Source: DRQF01 sp964559135 (GTDB lineage Bacteria > Planctomycetota > GCA-002687715 > DRQF01). From it: a DNA stretch of 26,518 nt. The notes under the pieces were generated by a model, which saw only the letters and a list, made by a program, of their open reading frames with translations, did no database searches and was not told the origin of the DNA. The number at the start of each line of letters is the position of its first letter. Position 1 is the first letter of the stretch. Made by a program: the position numbers and the translations under genes. Below, piece after piece: positions 1-8,973 of the stretch. The stretch spans positions 1 through 26,518 of the forward strand of contig CAZLGG010000053.1 of NCBI GenBank assembly GCA_964559135.1, in the 5' to 3' direction.

Positions 1-367
1 GACGCCTCCCTTCGCGTCTTCCAACGGACTGGAGTTCCTCCTTCTGCCATGAACATGACCCCGAAGCGTGCGGCACGTGCGGGCCAACACCCTGGCTGTG
101 GAAGCCTCGAGTCTTGATGGCGTCCTCGGCGTCAAGCGACGCGCTGTCCGCTCATTTTCCTCTCACGGAGCCACGGAGACACAGAGAAGAAGGGGACAGA
201 TCGGAGGCCTCTCGGCAGATGCGTCTGTGTGTCTTTGTGTCTCCGTGAGAGGTCCTTCTCCCTGGAGCCTGGAAGCCCTCGTCGGGGGATGTCTCCCCCT
301 GCGCCTACCTTGAGCCTCGGTCGGCGCGGGTGTCGGCCATGTCTTTCTCTCCCGATAGGGCGCGGTC
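1..367. other. Upstream non-coding stretch before mreB
   Basis: I see no convincing gene here. Short open frames exist on both strands but look like random high-GC frames. One + frame reads a few residues from the left edge to a stop at 50-52 and could be the end of an upstream gene, but 16 residues are too few to tell. The stretch holds the long inverted repeat at 160-251 and a small perfect hairpin at 284-299 (6-bp arms GGGGGA/TCCCCC, loop TGTC) without a T-run. I could not find a credible sigma-70 promoter for mreB; the TTGAGC at 310-315 has no -10 partner. Confidence 0.6.
160..251. repeat. Long imperfect inverted repeat, REP/MITE-like
   Basis: Arms 160-187 and 224-251 are reverse complements at 24 of 28 positions, separated by a 36-nt loop. 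Both arms are built from the short word CACGGAGACACAGAG and its variants. Low-complexity CACGGAG/ACACAGAG words of this kind recur, from memory, as interspersed hairpin repeats in many environmental bacterial genomes. No transposase is nearby, so if mobile it is non-autonomous. The copy lies about 115 nt upstream of mreB, where it could act as a transcription barrier or RNA-stability element. That role is inference. Confidence 0.7.
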
Positions 368-1426
<1,059 letters not shown>

Positions 1427-1429
1427 TCC

Positions 1430-1482
1430 ATCGGGGGCGTCGTCGGCATCCCGGGTGAATTCAGACGGCGACGGCCCCCGAT
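1430..1482 (+). promoter_or_regulatory. Intercistronic hairpin between mreB and mreC
   Basis: ATCGGGGGC at 1430-1438 pairs perfectly with GCCCCCGAT at 1474-1482. Past a one-base bulge (G1473), GTCG 1439-1442 pairs with CGAC 1469-1472, and a few further pairs follow. The loop spans about 20 nt. There is no following T-run, so it is not a classical intrinsic terminator. It could protect an mreB transcript 3' end, act as a processing site or attenuate read-through into mreCD, which would let MreB exceed MreC/MreD. The pairing is visible; the function is inference. Confidence 0.6.
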
Positions 1483-1503
1483 GAGTGAAGCGAGCATGCA
1501 GGC

Positions 1504-2646
1504 ATGAGCCGCGGACAGAAGAGCATCCTGCTGGCGGTCGTGTTGGCCGTCCCCCTGTTCGTCGGTGGGGCGTCCCTGGAACCGGTCCGCTCCGCGGCGG
1601 CGCTTGCTCTCTCTTGGCCCTTTCGCGTGTTCCACGCATCCCAAGTCTCCACGCCCCCTTCTCCCGAACCTTCCCGCGCCGAGGGCATTTGGGAGGACTA
1701 TCTGGGGAAGAATCGAGAGAACGAGGCGATTCCCGTCGTTGCGCGTTTCCCGGGGGGACTCGTTCTGGGCGCCGGCGCCAAGGACGGCGTGAAGCCCGGA
1801 GACGCCGTTTCGGCGGGGGGCATCTTTCTGGGAGTCATCGACCGGGTCACGGGGGGGCTTTCGCGGATGGCGGCCGCGGACCGGCCCCAGGTGCGCTGCC
1901 CCGGGCGAACTCCCGGCCCCGTGGACGGTGCGCCGTGGCGTCACGTCCTCCTTCGAGGAGGGGGAGGAGGCATGGACGTCGCCGCCGCGGGGAGCACCTT
2001 TGATGCCTCCTCCGAGGGGCGCTCGGTTTTCGTGGCCCACTGGGCGCCGGGCGTCGACGATCTCCTGATCGGGGAGGTGACCCTGGACTGGGGTCGGTCC
2101 GAGCGGGTCGTACGGTGGGCCGGCCGTTTGAGCGATGTCGATCGCGTCCATGTCCATGGCGGGAACGATGGGGAACCCATCCCGGACCCGGGCCGTTCCC
2201 TTTTTCGCCCTCTCCGGGCGCAGGTGGCTCTCGCCGGCGATGCCTCTCCGTTCCAGCACTCCATGCTCTTGCCCGTAGGGTCGGATGACGGGGTGCGAAA
2301 AGGCGACTGGGTGAGTTTTCGCCGCCGCATCGTTGCCAGGGTGACCACCCTCGGACACCACGGTTGTCGGGCCCAGTCCGCGGACCTCGCCGGGGTGTCT
2401 CTGATTCGCGCTCGGCCGACGCCGGAGGGATGGCGTTTCGAAAGCGCTGCCCTCGAAGGGCTCGACGTCGGTGAGCCCTCCTGTTTTCTCTTCACGCGCG
2501 GAGGCAGCACCCGCGGGCCGGTTCCCCCGGGTCTTCTCGCGTCCGGCCGTTCCGCGCCTGGCGTCGAAAGCGGGGCCACGGTCGTGATTCATGTGTTTCT
2601 GCCCCGCGCCGAACTCGAGGCGATCCTCCGAGGTGTGAAAACGTGA
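1504..2646 (+). CDS. mreC: Rod shape-determining protein MreC (divergent)
   Basis: MreC is a bitopic membrane protein of the elongasome that links MreB and MreD to PBP2. An N-terminal membrane segment lies at about residues 7-24. A short linker follows, then the beta-rich MreC domain beginning near IPVVARFPGGLVLGAG and containing the family pattern of GV.PGDAV..GG.FLGVIDRV. At 380 residues it is longer than many MreC proteins, and its second half is poorly conserved to my eye. The call therefore rests on the first beta domain, the membrane anchor and position. The stop overlaps the GTG start of mreD in a GTGA, implying coupled translation. Confidence 0.9.
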   Translation: MSRGQKSILLAVVLAVPLFVGGASLEPVRSAAALALSWPFRVFHASQVSTPPSPEPSRAEGIWEDYLGKNRENEAIPVVARFPGGLVLGAGAKDGVKPGDAVSAGGIFLGVIDRVTGGLSRMAAADRPQVRCPGRTPGPVDGAPWRHVLLRGGGGGMDVAAAGSTFDASSEGRSVFVAHWAPGVDDLLIGEVTLDWGRSERVVRWAGRLSDVDRVHVHGGNDGEPIPDPGRSLFRPLRAQVALAGDASPFQHSMLLPVGSDDGVRKGDWVSFRRRIVARVTTLGHHGCRAQSADLAGVSLIRARPTPEGWRFESAALEGLDVGEPSCFLFTRGGSTRGPVPPGLLASGRSAPGVESGATVVIHVFLPRAELEAILRGVKT

Positions 2647-3110
2647 CGCTCACCCTTCGCATCTGCCTCTTGGCGATCTGGGAGTCGGCGTGGCTGGCCA
2701 CCGGCGAGCCTCCCTCGTTTCTTCCGGACGTCGCCCTGGTCTTCGCGTGCCTGGGAGGCGTCGCGCGCCGTCGGGACGAGGATCTCCTTCACGCGGTGGT
2801 TCTGGGACTGGTCGCGGGCGCCTTCACGGCCGGGCCCTGGACCCTCCCGGCCCTCGTGTGTCTGACGGGTTCGGTTGCGATGGGTGTGATGCGGCGCACT
2901 CTCGTCTCCACCGGTTGGGTCGAGGTCCTCGGCGCGGCGAGTCTCGCCGTGGTTCTCGCCATCACGGTCGGTTTCTTGGCCCGGATGGCCAGCCCTCTCG
3001 CGCCGATGGATCTCGCCGGTGTACTGGCAACGCTCTCCGCGATTCCCGGCACCGTATTGCTCGTCGTCTTGGGCAAATCCCGCGGTCGCCGCGACCTGGT
3101 GTTCAGATGA
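2643..3110 (+). CDS. mreD: Rod shape-determining membrane protein MreD
   Basis: A small polytopic membrane protein of 155 residues, a normal MreD length. Several hydrophobic segments are visible (about residues 5-20, 24-40, 46-80, 95-115 and 125-142). It is proposed to stabilise the MreC-PBP2 assembly in the inner membrane. The start is GTG in a 4-bp overlap with the mreC stop, and its own stop overlaps the ATG of PBP2 in an ATGA. Sequence identity is low across MreD proteins, so the assignment relies on topology, size and the canonical position between mreC and the PBP2 gene. Confidence 0.87.
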   Translation: MTLTLRICLLAIWESAWLATGEPPSFLPDVALVFACLGGVARRRDEDLLHAVVLGLVAGAFTAGPWTLPALVCLTGSVAMGVMRRTLVSTGWVEVLGAASLAVVLAITVGFLARMASPLAPMDLAGVLATLSAIPGTVLLVVLGKSRGRRDLVFR

Positions 3111-5746
3111 CGGACCTCGGCCTCCTCATCGAGCGGCGGATGGGTCGCCTCTTTCTCTTCTTCGTCGGAGGGTTCTTGGTCCTCTTTCTTCGCCTGGCTT
3201 GGCTGCAAGTCATCCGAGCCGAGGACTTCACGAGGAGAATCCTCCGAGACAGTCTCGTCGCCATCGATCTGCCGGCGGGGCGAGGGCGGATTCTCGATCG
3301 ACGCGGTCGACCTCTCGCGGACCGGGTCGAGAGTTATACGCTCTCCGTGTTTCCGAGCCGTTTCCGAGAGCGGAATCGGCTGGATGCTCTGACCGATCTG
3401 GTGGCCGCATGGCGCCCTGCCTGGGCAAAACGATGGACGGCGCCGCTGCCGAAGGCGCGGGGGGCGGCCATCCGAGAACGGATGCATCGCTTTTCGGCGT
3501 CCCGACGAGCGGCCGCGCGCTGGCTGGGCGCTCTTCTCGCGGCTTCGCCCGACGCGTTGGATTTCCGGGGTTCTCGCCGCGAGGAATTGAGGCGGCGGTT
3601 CGAGGGGAGAACGTGGCCGAATGGGGTGCTCGTCGTGCCGGCGTCCCGTTACGGTGCCCGCCTCTTGGACGCGATGATTCGCATTTCGACGGATCCTTCG
3701 CTGACGTCGCGGGTTCAGCTCCGCAAACGCCTGGCCACCGCACCGACTCTCGGCGCCGCCCTCGGATCGACGCCCGCGGCGGCCCTTCGGGCGATCGACG
3801 TCGAGCTCGGAGAGTTCGACGCCCTCGCCATCGAAGTCGGCGAAAAGGACACCGACGCCCTGTTCCTTCGCCTCTTCGAGCGGGAGCAACAGGATCTCGA
3901 TCGCATGGAACGTCGCGTCGAGGGCGTGCTCCACGATCGCATCGCCATCAGCCGTTTCGGAACGCCGGACTTGGACAAGATCGACCGGGAGGAACGCCGA
4001 GCGCTTGCCGCCGAATTGAGGGTCCCCGATACGGATGTGAAGCGGCTGGCCGCGGTCTGGGAGGATCTCGAGGCGGTGTCTCGAGGAGAAGCGGACCCGG
4101 ATGACGCGGCCAAGATCGATGAGGGGCGTCGCATCCTCGCCGGGCGTTCGGTGACGGAGCTCGATCGAGCGGAACGCAGTGCGTTGGCGCGCGCCATCGA
4201 GTTCTGGAGCGACGACTCCACCTCCTTGAAGCGAGCCCTGGGGGAGAAGGTGCTGCGGACGGGAGACGAGCGGCGCGAGTATCTGAGTTTCTCGAAGGAG
4301 TGGGCGCGTCGCCTCCAATTCAAGGGTGGAGTCCCCTTCGATCTGTACCGCGGAGCCGGATTCCCTCTTGCCGCCCGAGTCTGGCGCAATCACGGCCTCG
4401 GCGATCTGGGCTTCCGCGTGCGCGCGGCCTATGGCCGTGTCTGGGCGCACGACGACGAAGGGACCGCCGTGTTCCTGCTCGGGCGCGTGACGCGACAAGG
4501 CAAGGCGCTCGGCGGCTTGGAACTCGTCCTGGGGGAAGGCGGCGGAACTCGGGGAGGTCCCCTTCTCGGCCGCCCGGGCCGATTCGTCCGCCGCCGCGAG
4601 CCCGATGGTACGTTCAGGGAGCTCCCGGAGTCGACGGCGCCGGAGCACGGGAAGGACGTTCGACTCACCCTCGACATGGACCTTCAGCGCTCCGTGGAAG
4701 ACGACCTCGAGGCTCTCATGCGGCGCCATCCGGAGGCAACGGGAGCGACGGCTGCCGTCATCGACGTCGCGAGCGGGGACATCCTGGCACTGGCTCAGGT
4801 GCCCCGGGTCTCCGGTCGCGAATGGATCGAACGGTGGGTTCGGGACGGCGATCGTCTGCGCGAGACCCGCGCCGCCCGGGAGGCCTGGAAGAGAGGCGAT
4901 CTCGACGCATCGGCTTACCGCGAGCGCCGTGGCCGCCTGATCCTCGAGGCCGATCAGAGTCCCGTGGCGAATCGCGCCGCCGACGGAGGATTCCTGACCC
5001 GCTATCCACCAGGAAGCGTCATGAAGATTTTCGGGGCGACGGCGCTTCTCGAGGAAGGGATCATCGATCCGGAGGAAGTCGTCCCGACCAGCGACCGAGG
5101 CCCGGTGGATCTGCACCTCGCTCTGGTCAAGTCATCGAATCAGTATTTTCGCAGGAAGGGCCGCCCACTCGGAAAGAGGCGACTCATCGACTGGTACGAG
5201 CGCTTCGGGATGTTCCAGCCGATCAAGTATCTGATTCCGCGCCGATCCTGCGATGCTAGGCGAGCACTGGCGCTCGGTCCGGACTCCAGCCTCAAGAACG
5301 CCATCATCGGACAGGGGAGCCTCAGCAGCTCAGTCCTCGAGGTCGCGTCCATGACTTCGACCTTCGCACGACGTGGCCTCTACCGCGCGCCCCGAATCGT
5401 CCTCGACATCGCTGGGCGTCCAGAACCGCGCCGCCCCGGCCGTCGCGTGGGGATGTCGGACGAAACCTTCAGGCGCGTCGTGAGCGCCATGCGCGTGGTG
5501 GGGCGGAAGAAGGGCGGTCAGGCGGGCAAGGAGATGGATCTCGCGGCCAAGACCGGCACCGCCGAGTTGCATGGGTACTGGGGGCGACTCCACAACGCCT
5601 ACAGCACCGGATTCGCGCCCGCCGAGGCCCCCGAGGTCGTCGTTTGCGTGTGCCTGGAGCGTACGCGCGCTTCGGGGAGCAGGACCGTGCCGACCTTGGC
5701 GGTCATCGCCCGGCGAGCCCTCCGTGGGCCGAAGGAAGTGCGATGA
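3107..5746 (+). CDS. mrdA: Penicillin-binding protein 2, oversized peptidoglycan transpeptidase
   Basis: The class B PBP of the elongasome cross-links lateral-wall peptidoglycan with RodA as its glycosyltransferase partner. A membrane anchor lies at about residues 13-32 and the pedestal motif GRGRILDRRGRPLA follows near residue 60. The transpeptidase motifs are all present: S637-V-M-K640, S676-S-N678 and K815-T-G817. At 879 residues it is about 250 longer than E. coli PBP2 (633). The extra length is a charged, mostly helical-looking insertion at about residues 110-430, within the pedestal region. The SxxK-to-SxN spacing is short (39 residues). Start and stop both overlap the neighbouring genes by 4 bp (mreD, rodA). 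pbpA is a synonym. It is not FtsI, given its partners. Confidence 0.95.
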   Translation: MTDLGLLIERRMGRLFLFFVGGFLVLFLRLAWLQVIRAEDFTRRILRDSLVAIDLPAGRGRILDRRGRPLADRVESYTLSVFPSRFRERNRLDALTDLVAAWRPAWAKRWTAPLPKARGAAIRERMHRFSASRRAAARWLGALLAASPDALDFRGSRREELRRRFEGRTWPNGVLVVPASRYGARLLDAMIRISTDPSLTSRVQLRKRLATAPTLGAALGSTPAAALRAIDVELGEFDALAIEVGEKDTDALFLRLFEREQQDLDRMERRVEGVLHDRIAISRFGTPDLDKIDREERRALAAELRVPDTDVKRLAAVWEDLEAVSRGEADPDDAAKIDEGRRILAGRSVTELDRAERSALARAIEFWSDDSTSLKRALGEKVLRTGDERREYLSFSKEWARRLQFKGGVPFDLYRGAGFPLAARVWRNHGLGDLGFRVRAAYGRVWAHDDEGTAVFLLGRVTRQGKALGGLELVLGEGGGTRGGPLLGRPGRFVRRREPDGTFRELPESTAPEHGKDVRLTLDMDLQRSVEDDLEALMRRHPEATGATAAVIDVASGDILALAQVPRVSGREWIERWVRDGDRLRETRAAREAWKRGDLDASAYRERRGRLILEADQSPVANRAADGGFLTRYPPGSVMKIFGATALLEEGIIDPEEVVPTSDRGPVDLHLALVKSSNQYFRRKGRPLGKRRLIDWYERFGMFQPIKYLIPRRSCDARRALALGPDSSLKNAIIGQGSLSSSVLEVASMTSTFARRGLYRAPRIVLDIAGRPEPRRPGRRVGMSDETFRRVVSAMRVVGRKKGGQAGKEMDLAAKTGTAELHGYWGRLHNAYSTGFAPAEAPEVVVCVCLERTRASGSRTVPTLAVIARRALRGPKEVR

Positions 5747-7029
5747 AGCGCGCGAGTCCCCACGAGGTCTTTCTGCTCATGGTCCTCCTCATTCTGCTGG
5801 GTATCGGCACCATGATGCAGGTCTCCATCGGAGATGCCCAGGGGCTGGACCGGGGATCGGTCTTTTTGCGGTGGGCCGCTCTGGCCCTCGCGGTCGGGTT
5901 CGTCGTGCGCGTCATCCCCTACAAGTTCATCGTGCGCAACGGGGCGGTCATCTATCTGGGCGCGCTGGGGCTGTTGGCCCTCGTGCCCATCGTGGGGCAC
6001 GTGGTCTTCAACGCTCGCCGATGGATCGTCATCGGCGGCGTGAGTTTTCAGCCCTCGGAGCCCATGAAGATCGCTTTCGTCATCTTCATGGCGCGCTTGC
6101 TCCGACATGAGAGGAGTGTCAAGCACCTGCGATCACTCGTCGCACCCGGGATCGCGCTGGCCCTCCCGCTCTCGCTGATTCTCTCGCAGCCGGACCTGGG
6201 GACGTCGTTGCTCTTCATTCCGACGGCTCTGTCGATGCTCTTCGTGGCCGGCATCGGGAGGCGTGAAATCCTCGTCATTCTACTCGGGGGACTTCTTCTG
6301 GGAGGTGTCGGATACTCGGCGCTGCGTCCCTATCAGAAGGAACGCATCGTCTCGACGTTTCTTCGGGAGCGGTTGACCCGAGCGGAGCGTGCGCGCGAAG
6401 GGTATCAATTGGAGCAGAGCCTCCGGTCCGTCGCGGTCGGAGGGGTGTCCGGGCAGGGCCTGGGCGATGGTATTCAGAACCGATTGAACCGATTGCCTTC
6501 ACGCCACAACGACTTCGTCTTCGCCGTGATCGCGGAAGAGTTGGGCCTCGTGGGAGCCGCGTTCCTGATGGGAACGTTCCTGTTGCTTCTGTTCACGATC
6601 TCGAGGATCGCCCAGCGTACCCGCGACCCGCAGGGGCGGCTCCTCTGCACGGGTCTGGCGACGCTCTTCGGTTTTCAAGCGTTCGTCCACATCGGTGTCA
6701 ACCTGGGGATCGTGCCCACGACGGGAATGACGCTTCCCTTCGTCTCGGCCGGGGGAACATCGCTTTGCGTTTCTGTGGCGGGGCTGGCCCTCGTGGCGTC
6801 GGTGGCGCGCCACCCGTCGCGTGTGCTCTCGGGGTCGATCCTTCGCGAGCAGCTGGGACGTCTGCGGCTCGTGCTGGGTTCCCGTTCGAAGCGCTCGTCC
6901 CGCCCGGTGCGTTTGCAAGGGGGGAAACCCATGGTAGATTCGAGCTCCCTCGCGGATACCCGGAATGGAAAGGGAGCATGGACCGAGACCTCGCATCGAG
7001 GCAACAGGCCCGCGACCTCGTCGCGGTAA
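5743..7029 (+). CDS. rodA: Peptidoglycan glycosyltransferase RodA (SEDS family)
   Basis: RodA polymerises lipid II into glycan strands with PBP2. The 428-residue protein has about ten membrane segments. Visible SEDS signatures are RRWIVIGGVSFQPSEPMK, SQPDLGTSLL, the catalytic-loop region LPSRHNDFVFAVIAEELGLVG, and VPTTGMTLPFVSAGGTS near the end. The start ATG overlaps the PBP2 stop in an ATGA, with GAAGGAAG at 5731-5738 as ribosome binding site. The last 45 or so residues are a hydrophilic Arg/Ser-rich tail beyond the usual RodA end. Its final 52 nt overlap the start of the downstream aldehyde dehydrogenase, physically fusing the elongation operon to the microcompartment genes. Confidence 0.97.
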   Translation: MKRASPHEVFLLMVLLILLGIGTMMQVSIGDAQGLDRGSVFLRWAALALAVGFVVRVIPYKFIVRNGAVIYLGALGLLALVPIVGHVVFNARRWIVIGGVSFQPSEPMKIAFVIFMARLLRHERSVKHLRSLVAPGIALALPLSLILSQPDLGTSLLFIPTALSMLFVAGIGRREILVILLGGLLLGGVGYSALRPYQKERIVSTFLRERLTRAERAREGYQLEQSLRSVAVGGVSGQGLGDGIQNRLNRLPSRHNDFVFAVIAEELGLVGAAFLMGTFLLLLFTISRIAQRTRDPQGRLLCTGLATLFGFQAFVHIGVNLGIVPTTGMTLPFVSAGGTSLCVSVAGLALVASVARHPSRVLSGSILREQLGRLRLVLGSRSKRSSRPVRLQGGKPMVDSSSLADTRNGKGAWTETSHRGNRPATSSR

Positions 7030-8681
7030 CCCGTTCCGCCTTTGAACGCTACCGCACCTTCGACCAAGGAAGCGTCGATCGCATCTGTCATGCGGTGGTG
7101 GAGGCCGGTTATCGCGAGGCGGAGCGACTGGCTCGCATGGCGGTCGAGGAGACCGATATCGGGAAGGTCGCGAGCAAGAAGGCGAAAAACGAGTTCGCCA
7201 CCCGTGGGTTGTGGCGGGGAATTCGTGACATGGCGACCTGCGGCCTCGTGGGTCGCGACCCCGCCCGTGGCGTGGATGAATACGCGGATCCTTTCGGGGT
7301 GGTGGCGGCGATCATCCCCACGACGAACCCGACATCGACGGCGCTGTTCAAGGCCATCATCTGCCTCAAGTCCCGGAACGGAATGGTGACCAGCCCCCAT
7401 CCGCGTGCGGTCGGATGCATCCGCGAGAGCATCCGTGTCGTCATGGACGCGGCGGTGGCCGCCGGCGCGCCCGAAGGGTTGATCACGTGCATGGATCAAG
7501 TGTCTCTGGACGGCACCGAAGAACTCATGAAGCATCCAAACGTCGACCTCATTCTCGCGACCGGAGGCAGCGGTCTCGTGCGTGCGGCCTACTCCTCCGG
7601 CAAGCCCGCCTTCGGCGTGGGACCGGGAAACAGCCCGTCCTATGTGGATCGCAGTGCGGATCTGGATCACGCCGCGCGATGCATCGTCGACAGCCAGACC
7701 TTCGATAACGGCACGATTTGCTCGTCCGAGCAGAGCCTCGTTCTCGACCGCCCCATTCGAGACGGTTTCCTCACCGCGATGAAGGCCCGCGGCGCTCATC
7801 TTTGCACTCCCGATGAAGCTGAGCTTCTCGAGAAGATCGTGATGAAGGGGCGGGGCATGAATCCGGACATCGTCGGCAAGGACCCCTGGCGTCTGGCCGA
7901 GATGGCCGGCTTCCAGGTCCCCCGCGATACCACGGTGTTGCTGGCCCATTGCGCGGGCGTCGGCTTCGAGTTTCCCCTTTCCATCGAAAAGCTCTCTCCG
8001 ATCCTCTCCGTGTTCGTCGAGGACGGTTGGGAAAAGGGGTGTAAGCGTTGCCTCGAGATCCTCGCTCTCGGCGGGATGGGGCATACCCTTTCCATTCACT
8101 GCCGTGACGAGGCGATCATTCGAGAGTTCGCGGAGAAAAAACCCGTGAACCGAATTCTCGTCAACTCTCCGTCGAGCCAGGGTGCGGTGGGATTCACCAC
8201 GAACCTCTTCCCGAGCATGACGCTGGGCTGCGGGTCGTTCGGCGGCAACATCACATCGGACAACATCTCGCCCCTGCATCTTTTGAACATCAAGAGGCTG
8301 GCACGCGTCAAACCGGAATACGACGATCCTTCCTGGACGGGTGCGTTCGAGGACGCCGGGCCGTCGGGGAGTGCGCCGGTGGGCGATGCTCCGCGCAGCG
8401 ACATCTGGATGAGGCGCTCGGACGACTCGGCGGGCGAAGACGTCGCGGATTCGAAACGTCTTTGGCAGCCGCATCCCGCGGAGGCCCCGGGTGGCCCTGC
8501 GGAGCCGCTCCCGGACGAACTCGAGACGTTGGTTCAATCTCTGCTCGCGAAAACGAGAGATGACGGTTGCCCGTTCGGGAGATGTGCGGATTGCCCGCCC
8601 TCCGGCGGCTCGTGTGACGAGAGCGGCGCCCAAGCCCGCTCCACGGTTTCAGTATCCATGCATAGGAGTGATCAGCGATGA
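6978..8681 (+). CDS. CoA-acylating aldehyde dehydrogenase of a bacterial microcompartment
   Basis: This enzyme converts an aldehyde plus CoA and NAD+ to acyl-CoA inside a BMC shell. The core (about residues 1-445) resembles EutE/PduP and the N-terminal half of AdhE: FGVVAAIIPTTNPTSTALFK, ILATGGSGLVRAAYSSGKPA, FGVGPGNSP and the catalytic-cysteine region QTFDNGTICSSEQS with C248. The ATG at 6978 is chosen because homology begins just after it; the open frame extends upstream only inside rodA. A roughly 120-residue C-terminal extension has a Pro/Gly/Asp linker, an amphipathic helix at 511-529 (an encapsulation-peptide candidate) and a cluster C531-x4-C536-x2-C539-x6-C546. The stop overlaps BMC-H in an ATGA. 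Aldehyde chain length cannot be read from the sequence. Confidence 0.93.
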   Translation: MDRDLASRQQARDLVAVTRSAFERYRTFDQGSVDRICHAVVEAGYREAERLARMAVEETDIGKVASKKAKNEFATRGLWRGIRDMATCGLVGRDPARGVDEYADPFGVVAAIIPTTNPTSTALFKAIICLKSRNGMVTSPHPRAVGCIRESIRVVMDAAVAAGAPEGLITCMDQVSLDGTEELMKHPNVDLILATGGSGLVRAAYSSGKPAFGVGPGNSPSYVDRSADLDHAARCIVDSQTFDNGTICSSEQSLVLDRPIRDGFLTAMKARGAHLCTPDEAELLEKIVMKGRGMNPDIVGKDPWRLAEMAGFQVPRDTTVLLAHCAGVGFEFPLSIEKLSPILSVFVEDGWEKGCKRCLEILALGGMGHTLSIHCRDEAIIREFAEKKPVNRILVNSPSSQGAVGFTTNLFPSMTLGCGSFGGNITSDNISPLHLLNIKRLARVKPEYDDPSWTGAFEDAGPSGSAPVGDAPRSDIWMRRSDDSAGEDVADSKRLWQPHPAEAPGGPAEPLPDELETLVQSLLAKTRDDGCPFGRCADCPPSGGSCDESGAQARSTVSVSMHRSDQR

Positions 8682-8968
8682 GCCAGATCGCATTGGGAAT
8701 GATCGAGACGCGCGGTCTCGTCGGATCAGTGGAAGCAGCCGACGCCATGGTCAAGGCGGCCAGGGTCACGCTCATCGGCAAGGAAAAGATCGGCGGGGGC
8801 TTCGTCACCGTGATGGTCCGGGGCGAAGTCGGCGCCGTGAAGGCTGCCACCGATGCCGGCGCCGCGGCGGCTCGTCGCGTGGGCGAACTCGTCAGCGTTC
8901 ATGTCATTCCCCGTCCCCATGAGCAGGTCGAGGGCATCCTCCCGCAGTCTCCGGCCCCGGCTGAGTAG
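8678..8968 (+). CDS. Hexameric microcompartment shell protein (BMC-H)
   Basis: A single-domain BMC protein of 96 residues, the main facet tile of microcompartment shells, very like PduA, EutM and CcmK. It reads ALGMIETRGLVGSVEAADAM near the start, then a pore loop EKIGGGFVTVMVRGEVGAV, then ATDAGAAAARRVGEL and the C-terminal HVIPRPHEQVEGILP. The pore IGGG is of the small, polar metabolosome type, fitting passage of small substrates. It starts with ATG overlapping the dehydrogenase stop and has AGGAG at 8664-8668, the best ribosome binding site among the shell genes. That agrees with the hexamer being the most abundant shell component. Confidence 0.98.
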   Translation: MSQIALGMIETRGLVGSVEAADAMVKAARVTLIGKEKIGGGFVTVMVRGEVGAVKAATDAGAAAARRVGELVSVHVIPRPHEQVEGILPQSPAPAE

Positions 8969-8973
8969 CCCCG

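Noticed and set aside
2..52. Possible C-terminal end of an upstream + strand gene
   Set aside because: Only 16 residues before the stop; cannot be distinguished from chance.
284..299. Perfect 6-bp GGGGGA/TCCCCC hairpin as a terminator
   Set aside because: No T-run and no upstream gene; short GC palindromes are common by chance here.
2789..5116. 775-residue open frame on the minus strand opposite PBP2
   Set aside because: It is the complement of a gene with all three transpeptidase motifs and shows no family motifs; long antisense frames are expected at this GC content.
6675..8633. 652-residue minus-strand frame opposite the aldehyde dehydrogenase
   Set aside because: Composition is His/Arg-rich with no recognisable domain; it is a shadow of a clearly conserved gene.
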